In this document: in pieces, positions 1 through 8,304 of the stretch
How positions within the stretch are numbered: position 1 is the stretch's first letter
How the letters are laid out: the number at the start of each line of letters is the position of its first letter
Origin: CAYJPV01 sp964396055
GTDB taxonomy: Bacteria; Acidobacteriota; Vicinamibacteria; Vicinamibacterales; JAKQTR01
Length of the DNA: 31,108 bases
NCBI GenBank assembly: GCA_964396055.1
Contig: CAYNDV010000044.1
Span: 1-31,108 of the forward strand
Direction of reading: 5' to 3'
Translations under genes and position numbers: made by a program
Notes under the pieces: model-generated
What the model saw: only the letters and a program-made list of their open reading frames with translations
Databases searched by the model: none
What the model was told of the DNA's origin: nothing

Positions 1-110
1 GGCCGTTGGGCCGTCGGGCCGTTGGGCCGTTGGGCCGTTGGGCCGTTGGGCCGTTGGGCCGTTGGGCCGTTGAACCGTAAACCGTGAACCGTGAACTTGG
101 AACCTGGAAC
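1..110. repeat. Octamer (GGCCGTTG)n tract followed by heptamer ACCGTGA-type tract
   Basis: Nine head-to-tail copies of GGCCGTTG (one GGCCGTCG variant) fill positions 1-72. About five degenerate 7-bp units (ACCGTGA, ACCGTGA, ACTTGGA, ACCTGGA) follow, up to about 110. The tract ends a few bases from the mnmE stop codon, so the 3' flank of mnmE is almost pure repeat. No gene is visible in it. The same octamer family recurs at 2281-2312 and 6818-6900, and the same heptamer family at 27130-27169. Confidence 0.9.
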
Positions 111-118
111 CCGTCCGC

Positions 119-1639
119 CTACTTCCCAATGCAGAAGCGTTCAAAGATACGGCGCAGGACGTCCTCGGTCGTGCGCCGCCCCGTGATGCTCTCCAGCGCG
201 ACGCGCGCCGCCGCGATGTCCGCCAGCACCAGTTCTTCGTCCACGCCCCCGCCGCACGCGGCCAACCCTTCACAGGCGCGGCCCAGGGCTCCGCGCGCCA
301 CGCGCAACAACTGTTCGTGGCGCAGGTTCGTCACGAGCGCCGTGTCCCGCAGCGGTTCGTCCCCCATCTCGAGGGCCTGCCGCAACGCCACGCGCAGGTC
401 CTCGAGGCCCTCCCCGGTCTTCGCCGAGATGATGACTGGGGCGTGGGACGTGGGACGTGGGACGTGGGGCTTGGGACGTGGGGCATCGGGCGCGGGACTT
501 GGCATATCGGGCGCGGGAGTCGGGGTATGGAGCGCCGGGAATCGTACTCCTTCTTGCTTCTGGCTTCTTGCTTCTGACCCCACGATATCCCGCCCCACGC
601 CCTCCCGCCCCACGCCCCACGCCCCACGCCCCAGGTCCGCCTTGTTCCCCACGACGACCCGGCGCACGCCCGCCGTGGCCGCCAGCACCTCTTCGTCTTC
701 CGCCTCGAGCGGCCGCGAGATGTCGCAGACGACAATCGCGACGTCAGCCACCGCTGCCGCCTGGCGCGCGCGCAGCACGCCCTCGCGCTCCACGTGATCG
801 TCGCTCGTCCGGATACCAGCCGTATCCACCACCGCCAACCGGATGCCCTCGAAGTCGATCGACTCCGTCACCAGATCGCGCGTCGTCCCCGGAATCGCGG
901 TCACGATGGCGCGGTCGGTGCCGACGAGCCAGTTGAACAGCGTGGACTTCCCCACATTGGGCTTGCCGAGGATGGCAATCTGACGACCGTCCCGGATCAG
1001 CCGGCCGCGCCCCGCCGTGGCCAGCAACGCGTCGATACCCTCCGCCACGCGGCCCAGCGTCTCCTGCGTCTCATCGGGCCCGACGAAGTGATAACCCTCG
1101 TCCGGAAAATCGAGCGAGGCCTCGAGCCGCGCGGCCAGGTCGAACAGCGCCTCGTCCAGCGCGGCAATCCGACGGGTGAGCGTGCCCTCGAGTTGGTCGA
1201 ACGCCACGCGGGCCTGCAGCGGCGTCACCGCGTCCACCAGGTCGGCCACGGCCTCGGCCTGCACGAGATCGACGCGGCCGTTCAGGAACGCGCGCAGCGT
1301 GAACTCGCCGGGTTCGGCCAGCCGGGCGCCTGCGTCCATTGCCGCCCGCACGATGGCGCCGAGCAGGCGCGGGCTGCCGTGGGCGGAAATCTCGAGGACG
1401 TCCTCAGCGGTGTAGGAATGCGGCGCCGGAAAGAACGTGGCCACGACCTCGTCCAGGCGGACGCCGTCGGACGCGAACACGTGGCACAACGTGGCGTGGC
1501 GGGCAGCCAGATCGTCGTCGCGGCCGAGCAGCGCGCGGGCCACGTCCCGGGTTGCCGCGCCGCTCACCCGCACCATCCCCACGCCTCCGCGCCCGGGCGG
1601 CGTCGCGATGGCCACGATGGTCGGGGAGGGGGAGAGCAT
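119..1639 (-). CDS. mnmE: tRNA modification GTPase MnmE (TrmE) with a repeat-derived insertion in the G domain
   Basis: MnmE acts with MnmG to install the (carboxymethyl)aminomethyl group on U34 of certain tRNAs. It hydrolyses GTP and uses a folate-derived one-carbon unit. The 506-residue product has the N-terminal folate-binding domain (about 5-120), a helical domain, and a G domain with GKPNVGKS at 225-232, DTAG at 272-275, NKAD at 332-335 and SAKTG at 405-409. It ends in the diagnostic FCIGK, whose Cys is needed for activity. Residues about 337-400, between NKAD and SAKTG, are a low-complexity Pro/Gly/His/Arg stretch encoded by 7-bp repeats. Removing it gives about 442 residues, close to the usual 450. 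It is the last gene of the leftward rpmH-rnpA-yidD-yidC-jag-mnmE series. No clear Shine-Dalgarno is seen before the ATG. Identity is certain; whether the insertion impairs GTP binding is unknown. Confidence 0.97.
   Translation of the reverse strand: MLSPSPTIVAIATPPGRGGVGMVRVSGAATRDVARALLGRDDDLAARHATLCHVFASDGVRLDEVVATFFPAPHSYTAEDVLEISAHGSPRLLGAIVRAAMDAGARLAEPGEFTLRAFLNGRVDLVQAEAVADLVDAVTPLQARVAFDQLEGTLTRRIAALDEALFDLAARLEASLDFPDEGYHFVGPDETQETLGRVAEGIDALLATAGRGRLIRDGRQIAILGKPNVGKSTLFNWLVGTDRAIVTAIPGTTRDLVTESIDFEGIRLAVVDTAGIRTSDDHVEREGVLRARQAAAVADVAIVVCDISRPLEAEDEEVLAATAGVRRVVVGNKADLGRGAWGVGREGVGRDIVGSEARSQKQEGVRFPALHTPTPAPDMPSPAPDAPRPKPHVPRPTSHAPVIISAKTGEGLEDLRVALRQALEMGDEPLRDTALVTNLRHEQLLRVARGALGRACEGLAACGGGVDEELVLADIAAARVALESITGRRTTEDVLRRIFERFCIGK
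438..633. repeat. Heptamer repeats (GGGACGT and CCCCACG types) inside mnmE
   Basis: On the plus strand, 438-486 is seven consecutive 7-mers (GGGGCGT, GGGACGT three times, GGGGCTT, GGGACGT, GGGGCAT). About 585-633 has the complementary-style CCCCACG units. Between them lies a CTTCTTG/CTTCTGG stretch (about 550-577) related to the intergenic GACAGAA family. The whole segment is in frame within mnmE and has no counterpart in normal MnmE proteins. Confidence 0.85.
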
Positions 1640-1670
1640 GTGCGTGTCGCAGCGCCCGCCCGCCCGACGA

Positions 1671-1748
1671 AAAAGGGGCCAGGCCCCTTTTCCGCAGGCC
1701 TCTTTTCCGCGGTTTTAGGTCAAACGCAAAAGGGGCCAGGCCCCTTTT
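1671..1748. repeat. Pair of AAAAGGGGCCAGGCCCCTTTT palindromes upstream of mnmE
   Basis: Two 21-bp copies of the palindrome with core GGGGCCAGGCCCC lie at 1671-1691 and 1728-1748, in the same orientation (central A in both). The same element occurs twice in the 3' part of yidD at 4111-4167. Each copy could fold as a short GC stem flanked by A and T runs and may act as a bidirectional terminator-like structure. That role is inference. Confidence 0.85.
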
Positions 1749-1764
1749 TCAGCCCCTTCGTGGC

Positions 1765-1809
1765 GTCCGGCTTCAGCCGGACGCGTGCAGGGCCGGCTGA
1801 AGCCGGCCC
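1765..1809. repeat. Inverted pair of GTCCGGCTTCAGCCGGAC-type palindromes
   Basis: A perfect palindrome with a TC centre at 1765-1782 is followed after 7 bases by GGGCCGGCTGAAGCCGGCCC at 1790-1809, which has a GA centre. The two share the word CCGGCTTCAGCCGG in opposite orientation, the arrangement expected of paired REP elements. It sits between jag and mnmE, just left of the GGGGCC palindromes' partner gene flank. Confidence 0.8.
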
Positions 1810-1822
1810 CCACGACGGGTCG

Positions 1823-2266
1823 CTATCTCTTCCCCGCCGATATCGTCACTGTCTTCATGAACGCATCGCCGACGCTCTCGGAGGTCGCTCCGGGCACGTC
1901 GGCAATCGCCATGTGGACGATGCGGCGCTCGTAGGGATTGAGGGGACCGATCTCCTGTGGCACACCGCCGGAGATCGCCTTCTCGGCCAGGAAGATCGCC
2001 ATCTTCTTCAGTTCCGCATCCTTGTCTCGGCGGAATCCCTGGCAATCCACGGCGATGCGCTGGCCGTCGGGCACGGCATCGCGGAACACCGACGCCACCA
2101 CCTGCTGCAGGGCGTTCAGGGCCTCGCCGCGCCGGCGGATGAGCACGTCGCCGCCCTGTCCCTGCAGGTTCACGCGCTGGCCGTCGGGCGTCTCTTCGAC
2201 AGACGCCGTCAACTCGAGCCCCATCGCGGTGGTCACGGATTCGACGAATTCAGCGATCTTTTCCAT
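1823..2266 (-). CDS. jag: Jag/KhpB (EloR-type) RNA-binding protein, KH plus R3H domains
   Basis: Jag/KhpB proteins are small RNA-binding proteins with a KH and an R3H domain, linked in other bacteria to cell elongation and sRNA/mRNA regulation. The roughly 147-residue product has a KH-like core with GGDVLIRRRGEALNALQQVV, matching the LIGxxGxxLxALQ signature. Its R3H segment is GPLNPYERRIVHMAI, followed by a C-terminal Gly/Ser segment. The usual N-terminal Jag_N domain is absent, so it is shorter than the roughly 200-residue Bacillus form. The ATG at 2264-2266 is chosen; a GTG two codons upstream (2272) is in frame. Its place directly after yidC is typical. The region in front is octamer and heptamer repeat with no good Shine-Dalgarno, so translation may depend on coupling or a weak site. 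Confidence 0.9.
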   Translation of the reverse strand: MEKIAEFVESVTTAMGLELTASVEETPDGQRVNLQGQGGDVLIRRRGEALNALQQVVASVFRDAVPDGQRIAVDCQGFRRDKDAELKKMAIFLAEKAISGGVPQEIGPLNPYERRIVHMAIADVPGATSESVGDAFMKTVTISAGKR

Positions 2267-2280
2267 AAGCACTCATACGC

Positions 2281-2312
2281 GGCCGTTCGGCCGTTTGGCC
2301 GTTCGGCGATTC
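2281..2312. repeat. Octamer (GGCCGTTC)n tract upstream of jag
   Basis: Four 8-bp units GGCCGTTC, GGCCGTTT, GGCCGTTC and GGCGATTC lie directly in front of jag on the minus strand. It is the same family as the tracts at 1-72 and in the dnaA-dnaN gap. Confidence 0.85.
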
Positions 2313-2340
2313 GGCGGCGCGACAGCGTGACACGTTCTTG

Positions 2341-4096
<1,756 letters not shown>

Positions 4097-4102
4097 GGTG
4101 TA

Positions 4103-4435
4103 TCAAAAAGAATGGGGCCAGGCCCCTTTTCCGGGACGGGGGCGGAAAAAGGGGCCTGGCCCCTTTTCCGGGACGGGATCGAGGCCGGAGCCGCCGAAGG
4201 GGTGGCAGCGAGCCAGGCGGCGAGCGCCCAGCCACAGGCCGGACGGCAGGCCGTGGCGCCGAATCGCCTCCGCCGTGTAGTCGGAGCATGAGGGCAGGTA
4301 GCGGCAGGATCCCGCAAACAACGGAGAAATAAGCAACTTATAGCCGCGCAGCAGGGCCAGCGCCGCCCGGCTGAATAAACCAATCCCGGATTGATTATGC
4401 GCGGGCCCAGATGGTGCTTCGCCGTGAAAATGCAT
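4103..4435 (-). CDS. yidD: YidD family membrane insertion efficiency factor with repeat-derived ends
   Basis: YidD is a small peripheral inner-membrane protein thought to assist YidC-dependent insertion. The conserved core is about residues 19-88: an amphipathic helix ending ALLRGYKLLISPLFAG, the CRYLPSCSDYTAEAIRRHG motif with paired Cys, and ARRLARCHPFGGSGLDPVP. Normal YidD ends near DPVP. The ATG used lies 3 bp beyond the rnpA stop, suggesting translational coupling. Residues 1-18 come from an inverted-repeat element (4378-4456), and the last 20 or so residues come from GGGGCCAGGCCCC palindromes (4111-4167). Both tails are therefore probably repeat intrusions rather than functional domains. 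The native start codon may have been overwritten, as no better in-frame start lies closer to the core. Core identity is firm; the exact start is less sure. Confidence 0.88.
   Translation of the reverse strand: MHFHGEAPSGPAHNQSGIGLFSRAALALLRGYKLLISPLFAGSCRYLPSCSDYTAEAIRRHGLPSGLWLGARRLARCHPFGGSGLDPVPEKGPGPFFRPRPGKGAWPHSF
4111..4167. repeat. Inverted pair of GGGGCCAGGCCCC palindromes inside the 3' end of yidD
   Basis: GGGGCCAGGCCCC with a TTTT flank lies at 4114-4130 and AAAAGGGGCCTGGCCCCTTTT at 4147-4167. The central base is A in one and T in the other, so the two are in opposite orientation. Both fall inside the yidD reading frame and encode its odd Pro/Gly/Phe C-terminal tail. Same family as 1671-1748. 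Confidence 0.88.
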
Positions 4436-4456
4436 AAATCAATCCGGGATTGATTT
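4378..4456. repeat. REPIN-like inverted repeat, copy 1 (rnpA-yidD junction)
   Basis: The left arm contains AATCCCGGATTGATT (4382-4396) and the right arm AAATCAATCCGGGATTG (4436-4452, continuing to 4456). The arms are inverted with respect to each other, with one base missing next to the left arm's ATGC compared with the right arm. Each arm is itself a near palindrome. The rnpA stop codon and the yidD start codon both fall in or beside the right arm. Other copies lie at 22286-22344 and 24203-24262. Confidence 0.88.
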
Positions 4457-4840
4457 GCGGCGGAGGTGGCGCTTGACCAGGGCACGGAACTCGGACTCGA
4501 CCCGCTCTGGGGGCGCCGTCGCCAGCTCGCGGCGGGGAATGACCACCACGTCCAGACTCGCCGACAGCTTGTGGCGGCGGTAGACGTCACGCACCCGGCG
4601 CTTGGCGCGGTTGCGCACCACGGCCGACCCGATCTTGCGGGTGGCCGCGATGCCGAGCCTCGCGTGGCCGAGAGAGTTCGTGTGGAAGAACACGGTCATG
4701 AGAGAGCCTGACACCCGGGTACCGTGTTCATAAGCGGCCAGATAGTCCTGTCGCCGGCGCAGGCGCTCGGCCTGCGTCAGCCGCTGGCCGTCTGCGGGCG
4801 CCGGAACGCTCGCGCGGGACGGGAGGCTGTCGGGCCCCAT
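4439..4840 (-). CDS. rnpA: Ribonuclease P protein component
   Basis: RnpA is the protein subunit of RNase P; it binds the precursor-tRNA leader and the RNase P RNA during 5' maturation. The 133-residue product has the family core LGIAATRKIGSAVVRNRAKR, with the RNR motif at 76-78, and the following VRDVYR helix. Its first 22 or so residues are a Pro/Ser/Asp-rich extension before LTQAERLRRRQDY, where many homologues begin, so an internal start cannot be excluded. The last residues (SIPD) and the TGA stop come from the inverted-repeat element at 4378-4456. It lies 20 bp after rpmH and 3 bp before yidD, the standard order. Confidence 0.94.
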   Translation of the reverse strand: MGPDSLPSRASVPAPADGQRLTQAERLRRRQDYLAAYEHGTRVSGSLMTVFFHTNSLGHARLGIAATRKIGSAVVRNRAKRRVRDVYRRHKLSASLDVVVIPRRELATAPPERVESEFRALVKRHLRRKSIPD

Positions 4841-4860
4841 GTGCCGCCCCCGCAGCGGGC

Positions 4861-5004
4861 CTACGACGACGAGACCGTCAGGCGCTTGCGGCCCTTGGCC
4901 CGACGGCGCTTCAGGACCAGGCGGCCGTTCTTCGTGGACATCCGGACGAGGAAGCCGTGCGTGCGCGCGCGGCGGCGGTTGTTTGGCTGAAAGGTACGCT
5001 TCAC
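4861..5004 (-). CDS. rpmH: 50S ribosomal protein L34
   Basis: L34 is a small basic protein of the large ribosomal subunit. The frame encodes 47 residues: MKRTFQPNNRRRARTHGF, then LVRMSTKNGRLVLKRRRAKG and RKRLTVSSS, an unmistakable L34. Translation starts at GTG (complement of 5002-5004). An AGGTG sequence lies about 5 bases upstream as a possible ribosome-binding site. It is the first gene of the leftward operon and sits at the edge of the origin region, as in most bacteria. A promoter candidate is at 5039-5068. Confidence 0.97.
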   Translation of the reverse strand: MKRTFQPNNRRRARTHGFLVRMSTKNGRLVLKRRRAKGRKRLTVSSS

Positions 5005-5038
5005 TGTAGCACCTGTTATCGAGACGAAGGAACTTTCT

Positions 5039-5068
5039 ATGCTACCGGGCCGACGGGGGATTCGTCAA
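5039..5068 (-). promoter_or_regulatory. Candidate promoter of rpmH operon
   Basis: On the minus strand there is TTGACG (complement of 5063-5068), an 18-bp spacer, and TAGCAT (complement of 5039-5044). This resembles a sigma-70-type promoter with 5/6 and 4/6 matches. It would give a leader of roughly 25-30 nt in front of rpmH. Inference from consensus only. Confidence 0.5.
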
Positions 5069-5084
5069 CAGGGGGATCACGCCC

Positions 5085-5112
5085 GGGGCTCGGGACTCGG
5101 GGCTCGGGGTTC
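5085..5112. repeat. Heptamer tract GGGGCTC in the origin region
   Basis: Four 7-bp units GGGGCTC, GGGACTC, GGGGCTC and GGGGTTC occupy the space between the rpmH promoter candidate and the DnaA boxes. Confidence 0.8.
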
Positions 5113-5219
5113 GGCTGGCGCACGGCGTTCGAAGGACTGGGGACACGCGAACTTACTGTGCCCTGGGGACGACAGGACGGCTAGGCGGGGGCGGCTGAAA
5201 GTGCTACAGTCGGCCGTGG

Positions 5220-5298
5220 TTTTCCACAGGGTCCCAGGACCCCCCAGCGTGTGTCAGACATGACACTTTTCAACAGCTGTGGAAAAAACTGTGGAAAA
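5220..5298. other. oriC: DnaA-box cluster upstream of dnaA (oriC, left part)
   Basis: The gap 5005-5412 holds no gene. TTTTCCACA occurs at 5220-5228, and its complement TGTGGAAAA at 5278-5286 and 5290-5298, spaced 12 bp apart. A related TTTTCAACA lies at 5267-5275. TTTTCCACA differs from the classical TTATCCACA at one base. Clustered boxes in the rpmH-dnaA gap are the usual mark of oriC. They may also serve dnaA autoregulation. A short T-rich stretch lies at about 5329-5350, but I see no convincing long AT-rich unwinding element here. Confidence 0.75.
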
Positions 5299-5412
5299 GC
5301 CTGCGGGCGAAACCGGAAGATCGCCCGCTATTTGCGCGGTTTTTGCGTTGGCGTGACCCGGAGGGGCGGTTTGACGGCCCTCTGGCGGGGCGAAAGTCCG
5401 GTGTGACGGCAT

Positions 5413-6813
5413 ATGAACCTCTGGGATGACGTGCTCGGCCGCGTCGAGGCCAAAGTCAACCGCCACAGCTTCTACACCTGGTTCAAGCCGACGTCCTTCG
5501 TCTCGGACCAGGGGAGCACGGTCGTGGTGCGGGTGCCGGACCCCCTGTTCCGGGACTGGCTGACGCGGCACTATGCCTCGCTGGTCAACGAGGCGCTCGA
5601 GGAGCTGCAGCGCCCCGGGGTCCGGGTGACCTACATCACCGACGCCTCGGAAGAGCAGCTGGCCCGCGTCCAGGCCGCCGAGGCCGTCCCGCGCCTCGGC
5701 GAGGACGAATCCGTGGAGGAGCCGGCCAACGACGAGGAGGCGCCCGACGCGCCGCCGGCGCCGCCCTACTCGGGCGTGGCCTACGACGGCGGCCCGGCCA
5801 CGGGCCTGAATCTGCGCTACACCTTCGAGTCGTTCGTCGTCGGACCGTCGAACCAGTTCGCCGAGGCGGCGTGCCGCGCGGTGGCCGAGATGCCGTCGCG
5901 CTCGTACAACCCGCTCTACATCTACGGCGGGGTGGGGCTCGGCAAGACGCACCTGATGCACGCGATCGGCCACTACGCGCTGAAGCACAACCCGGGCTTC
6001 AAGCTCACCTACATCTCGACCGAGCGGTTCATGAACGAGATGATCAACGCGGTGCACAACAACCGCATCATCGACTTCCGCGCCCGGTACCGGACGGTGG
6101 ACCTGCTGCTGGTGGACGACATCCAGTTCCTGGCGGGCAAGGAAGGTACGCAGACCGAGTTCTTCCACACGTTCAACGCCCTGTACGACTCGCAGAAGCA
6201 GATCGTGCTCAGCAGCGACTGCCCGCCCAACGAGATTCCGTCGCTCGAGGAGCGGCTGCGGTCGCGGTTCGAGTGGGGCCTCATCGCCGACATCCAGGCG
6301 CCGGATCTCGAGACGAAGGTGGCGATCCTGAAGAAGAAGGCCGAGGCCGAGGCGCTGCCGCTCCCGGACAACGTGGCAATCTTCATCGCCGAGAAGATCA
6401 AGTCGAACATCCGCGAGCTCGAGGGGTCGCTCATCCGCCTCATCGCCTTCGCCTCGCTCACGGGCCGGGAGGTGACGATGGCGCTGGCGCAGGAGGTGCT
6501 GAAGAACCTCGGCGGCCACGACGACCGGGCGCTCACGGTGGACATGATCCAGAAGGCGGTGGCGGACTACTACCAGCTCAAGCCGGTCGATCTGCGATCG
6601 CGCAACAACTCGAAGTCGGTGGCCATGCCGCGGCAGATCGCGATGTTCCTGTGCAAGTCGCTCACGAACGCATCGCTGCCCGAGATTGGACGGAGCTTCG
6701 GGGGCAAGCACCACTCGACGGTGATTCACTCGATCCGGAAGGTGGAGACGTTGCGGCAGAAGGACCGGGATTTCAACAGGGTTATCAACACGCTGATTGA
6801 GTCCTTACGATGA
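5413..6813 (+). CDS. dnaA: Chromosomal replication initiator protein DnaA
   Basis: DnaA binds DnaA boxes at oriC, oligomerises with ATP and opens the origin. The 466-residue product has domain I (WDDVLGRVEAKVNRHSFYTWFKPT, about 4-27). An acidic, Pro-rich domain II linker follows (about 95-125). The AAA+ domain III has Walker A GGVGLGKT at 172-179 and Walker B LLLVDDIQF. Domain IV ends with the signature FGGKHHSTVIHSI from residue 429, which reads the box. The ATG at 5413 gives the conserved N-terminus; there is no strong Shine-Dalgarno. A DnaA-box-like TTATCAACA lies within its own 3' end (6782-6790). It is divergent from rpmH across the first DnaA-box cluster. Confidence 0.98.
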   Translation: MNLWDDVLGRVEAKVNRHSFYTWFKPTSFVSDQGSTVVVRVPDPLFRDWLTRHYASLVNEALEELQRPGVRVTYITDASEEQLARVQAAEAVPRLGEDESVEEPANDEEAPDAPPAPPYSGVAYDGGPATGLNLRYTFESFVVGPSNQFAEAACRAVAEMPSRSYNPLYIYGGVGLGKTHLMHAIGHYALKHNPGFKLTYISTERFMNEMINAVHNNRIIDFRARYRTVDLLLVDDIQFLAGKEGTQTEFFHTFNALYDSQKQIVLSSDCPPNEIPSLEERLRSRFEWGLIADIQAPDLETKVAILKKKAEAEALPLPDNVAIFIAEKIKSNIRELEGSLIRLIAFASLTGREVTMALAQEVLKNLGGHDDRALTVDMIQKAVADYYQLKPVDLRSRNNSKSVAMPRQIAMFLCKSLTNASLPEIGRSFGGKHHSTVIHSIRKVETLRQKDRDFNRVINTLIESLR

Positions 6814-7084
6814 CGCAGGCCGTTGGGCTATGGGCCGTTCGGCCGTTCGGCAAGGACAACGACGGGGGCCGATGGGCTATCGGCCGTTCGGCCGTTCGGC
6901 GCCACTTTTCCACAGCGCCGCCCCCCTGTCTCTGTGGACGGGCTGTGGAGATCGGGCGGGGCGAAACGGGCCTCGACGGGGCGGTGGAAAACGACGGCTG
7001 ATTCCCCCAGGTTGTCAACAGGAATTCGTGACCGCAAATCTCTCGTGTTCAAGGCTTTAGCGCCTCATTCTGGGCTTTTCAACA
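6782..7084. other. oriC: Second DnaA-box region between dnaA and dnaN (oriC, right part)
   Basis: The 371-bp gap 6814-7184 has no credible gene. DnaA-box-like words are TTATCAACA 6782-6790 (inside dnaA), TTTTCCACA 6906-6914, TGTGGACGG 6933-6941, TGTGGAGAT 6944-6952, GGTGGAAAA 6983-6991, TTGTCAACA 7012-7020 and TTTTCAACA 7076-7084. The stretch after about 7088 is the most A/T-rich in the gap (about 7090-7136) and could be an unwinding element, the dnaN promoter, or both. Box clusters on both sides of dnaA recall the bipartite origin of Bacillus. That comparison is inference. Confidence 0.65.
6818..6900. repeat. 34-bp direct repeat made of GGCCGTTC octamers, beside dnaA
   Basis: Blocks 6818-6851 and 6867-6900 are 34 bp each and differ at two positions. 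Each has the form GGCCGNTG, GGGCTAT, then two GGCCGTTC octamers. They begin 5 bp after the dnaA stop and end just before the TTTTCCACA box at 6906. Same octamer family as 1-72 and 2281-2312. Confidence 0.9.
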
Positions 7085-7105
7085 GGCCATTCTCTTCAGT
7101 ATAAT
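7076..7105 (+). promoter_or_regulatory. Candidate dnaN promoter overlapping a DnaA box
   Basis: TTTTCA at 7076-7081, an 18-bp spacer and a perfect TATAAT at 7100-7105 form a plausible sigma-70-type promoter. The -35 hexamer lies within a TTTTCAACA DnaA-box-like word (7076-7084), so DnaA binding could repress dnaN-gyrB transcription. Predicted transcripts would carry a leader of roughly 70 nt. Confidence 0.6.
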
Positions 7106-7184
7106 TTCTTGTTTCGTTTGTACCTTTGTTCTCGTGATCTGTACCCGCGCCCGACCGCGGGCCCGACACGAAAGGGCGGCCACC

Positions 7185-8297
7185 ATGGAACTCGTCGTCC
7201 GGAAGTCCGATCTCCTGAAAGAACTCCAGCTGTTCCAGGGCATCGTGGAGCGCAAGAACACGATTCCCATCCTGGCGAACGTGCTGCTGGACGCGGCCGG
7301 CGACGAGGTCCGGCTCGCCGCGACGGACCTCGAGGTCGGGCTGCGGGGCCGCTGCGCGGCGTCGGTGGGCAAGCCCGGCGCGCTCACGCTGCCGGCGAAG
7401 AAGTTCTTCGAGATCGTGAAGGAACTGCCGGAGACGGACATCCGGATCGAGGAAGAGAAGGCGGGCACGGTGAAGGTGGCGGCGGACCGCTTCGAGTCGC
7501 GGATGCAGACGCTGCCGAAGGAAGACTTCCCGTCGATGCCGGATCCGGCCGACGGCGACGGCACGGCCATCGAGCGCAAGGCGCTGCGCGAGATGGTGGC
7601 GAAGACGCAGTTCGCCATCACGGGCGAGGACACGCGGTACTTCCTGAACGGCGGCCTCTTCGTGCTGCGGCACGACTCGATGAGCCTGGTGGCGACCGAC
7701 GGGCACCGGCTGGCGCTGGTGACGGTGCCGCGCGAGGCCGCGGGCAAGAAGACCGAGGAGTCGCGCACCATCCTGCCCAAGAAGACGATGAACGAGCTGG
7801 GGCGTCTGCTGGGCGAGGGTGAGGGCGAGGTGCGGTTCGAGAAGGGCGAGAGCCACCTGTTCTTCCAGATCGACGGCCGCCTGCTCGTGTCGAGGGTCAT
7901 CGACGGGCAGTTCCCGGCGTTCGAGCGGGTGATCCCGAAGGGGAACGACAAGCGGGTGGAGTTCGAGCGCGATCGGCTGTCGAGCGCGATCCGGCGCGTG
8001 GCGCTGCTGTCGAACGAGCGGTCGCGGGCGATCAAGGTGACGATCGAGCCGAACCGCGTGGACATTGCCTCGAACAGCCAGGAGTTCGGTGAGGCGCACG
8101 AGCAGCTGGTGGTGGAGTACGGCGGCCCCCAGATGCACATTTCGTTCAACGCGCAGTACGTCGTGGATTTCCTGAACGCCGTGCAGACCGACGTGGTGGC
8201 GATCGAGTTCAAGGACGAAGCCAGCCAGGCCGTGATGCGCCCGGTGGGCACGTCGGACTACGACTACACCTACGTCGTCATGCCCATGAGGATCTGA
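7185..8297 (+). CDS. dnaN: DNA polymerase III beta subunit (sliding clamp)
   Basis: DnaN forms the dimeric ring that tethers polymerase III and many repair factors to DNA. The product is 370 residues, close to E. coli's 366. It begins MELVVRKSDLLKELQLFQGIVERKNTIPIL, the conserved first-domain start. It contains the mid-domain FAITGEDTRYFLNGG and ATDGHRLAL motifs and ends in YTYVVMPMRI, matching the family's C-terminal MPMRL. The ATG at 7185 is preceded by AAAGGG at a workable distance and fits the family start; an ATG 17 codons upstream would add an Arg-rich stretch with no homology. gyrB follows after 7 bp. Confidence 0.98.
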   Translation: MELVVRKSDLLKELQLFQGIVERKNTIPILANVLLDAAGDEVRLAATDLEVGLRGRCAASVGKPGALTLPAKKFFEIVKELPETDIRIEEEKAGTVKVAADRFESRMQTLPKEDFPSMPDPADGDGTAIERKALREMVAKTQFAITGEDTRYFLNGGLFVLRHDSMSLVATDGHRLALVTVPREAAGKKTEESRTILPKKTMNELGRLLGEGEGEVRFEKGESHLFFQIDGRLLVSRVIDGQFPAFERVIPKGNDKRVEFERDRLSSAIRRVALLSNERSRAIKVTIEPNRVDIASNSQEFGEAHEQLVVEYGGPQMHISFNAQYVVDFLNAVQTDVVAIEFKDEASQAVMRPVGTSDYDYTYVVMPMRI

Positions 8298-8304
8298 CCG
8301 TCAC

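Noticed and set aside
8298..8304. recF between dnaN and gyrB
   Set aside because: Only 7 bp separate the two genes, so recF is not in its common position. No recF-like protein was seen elsewhere in the window.
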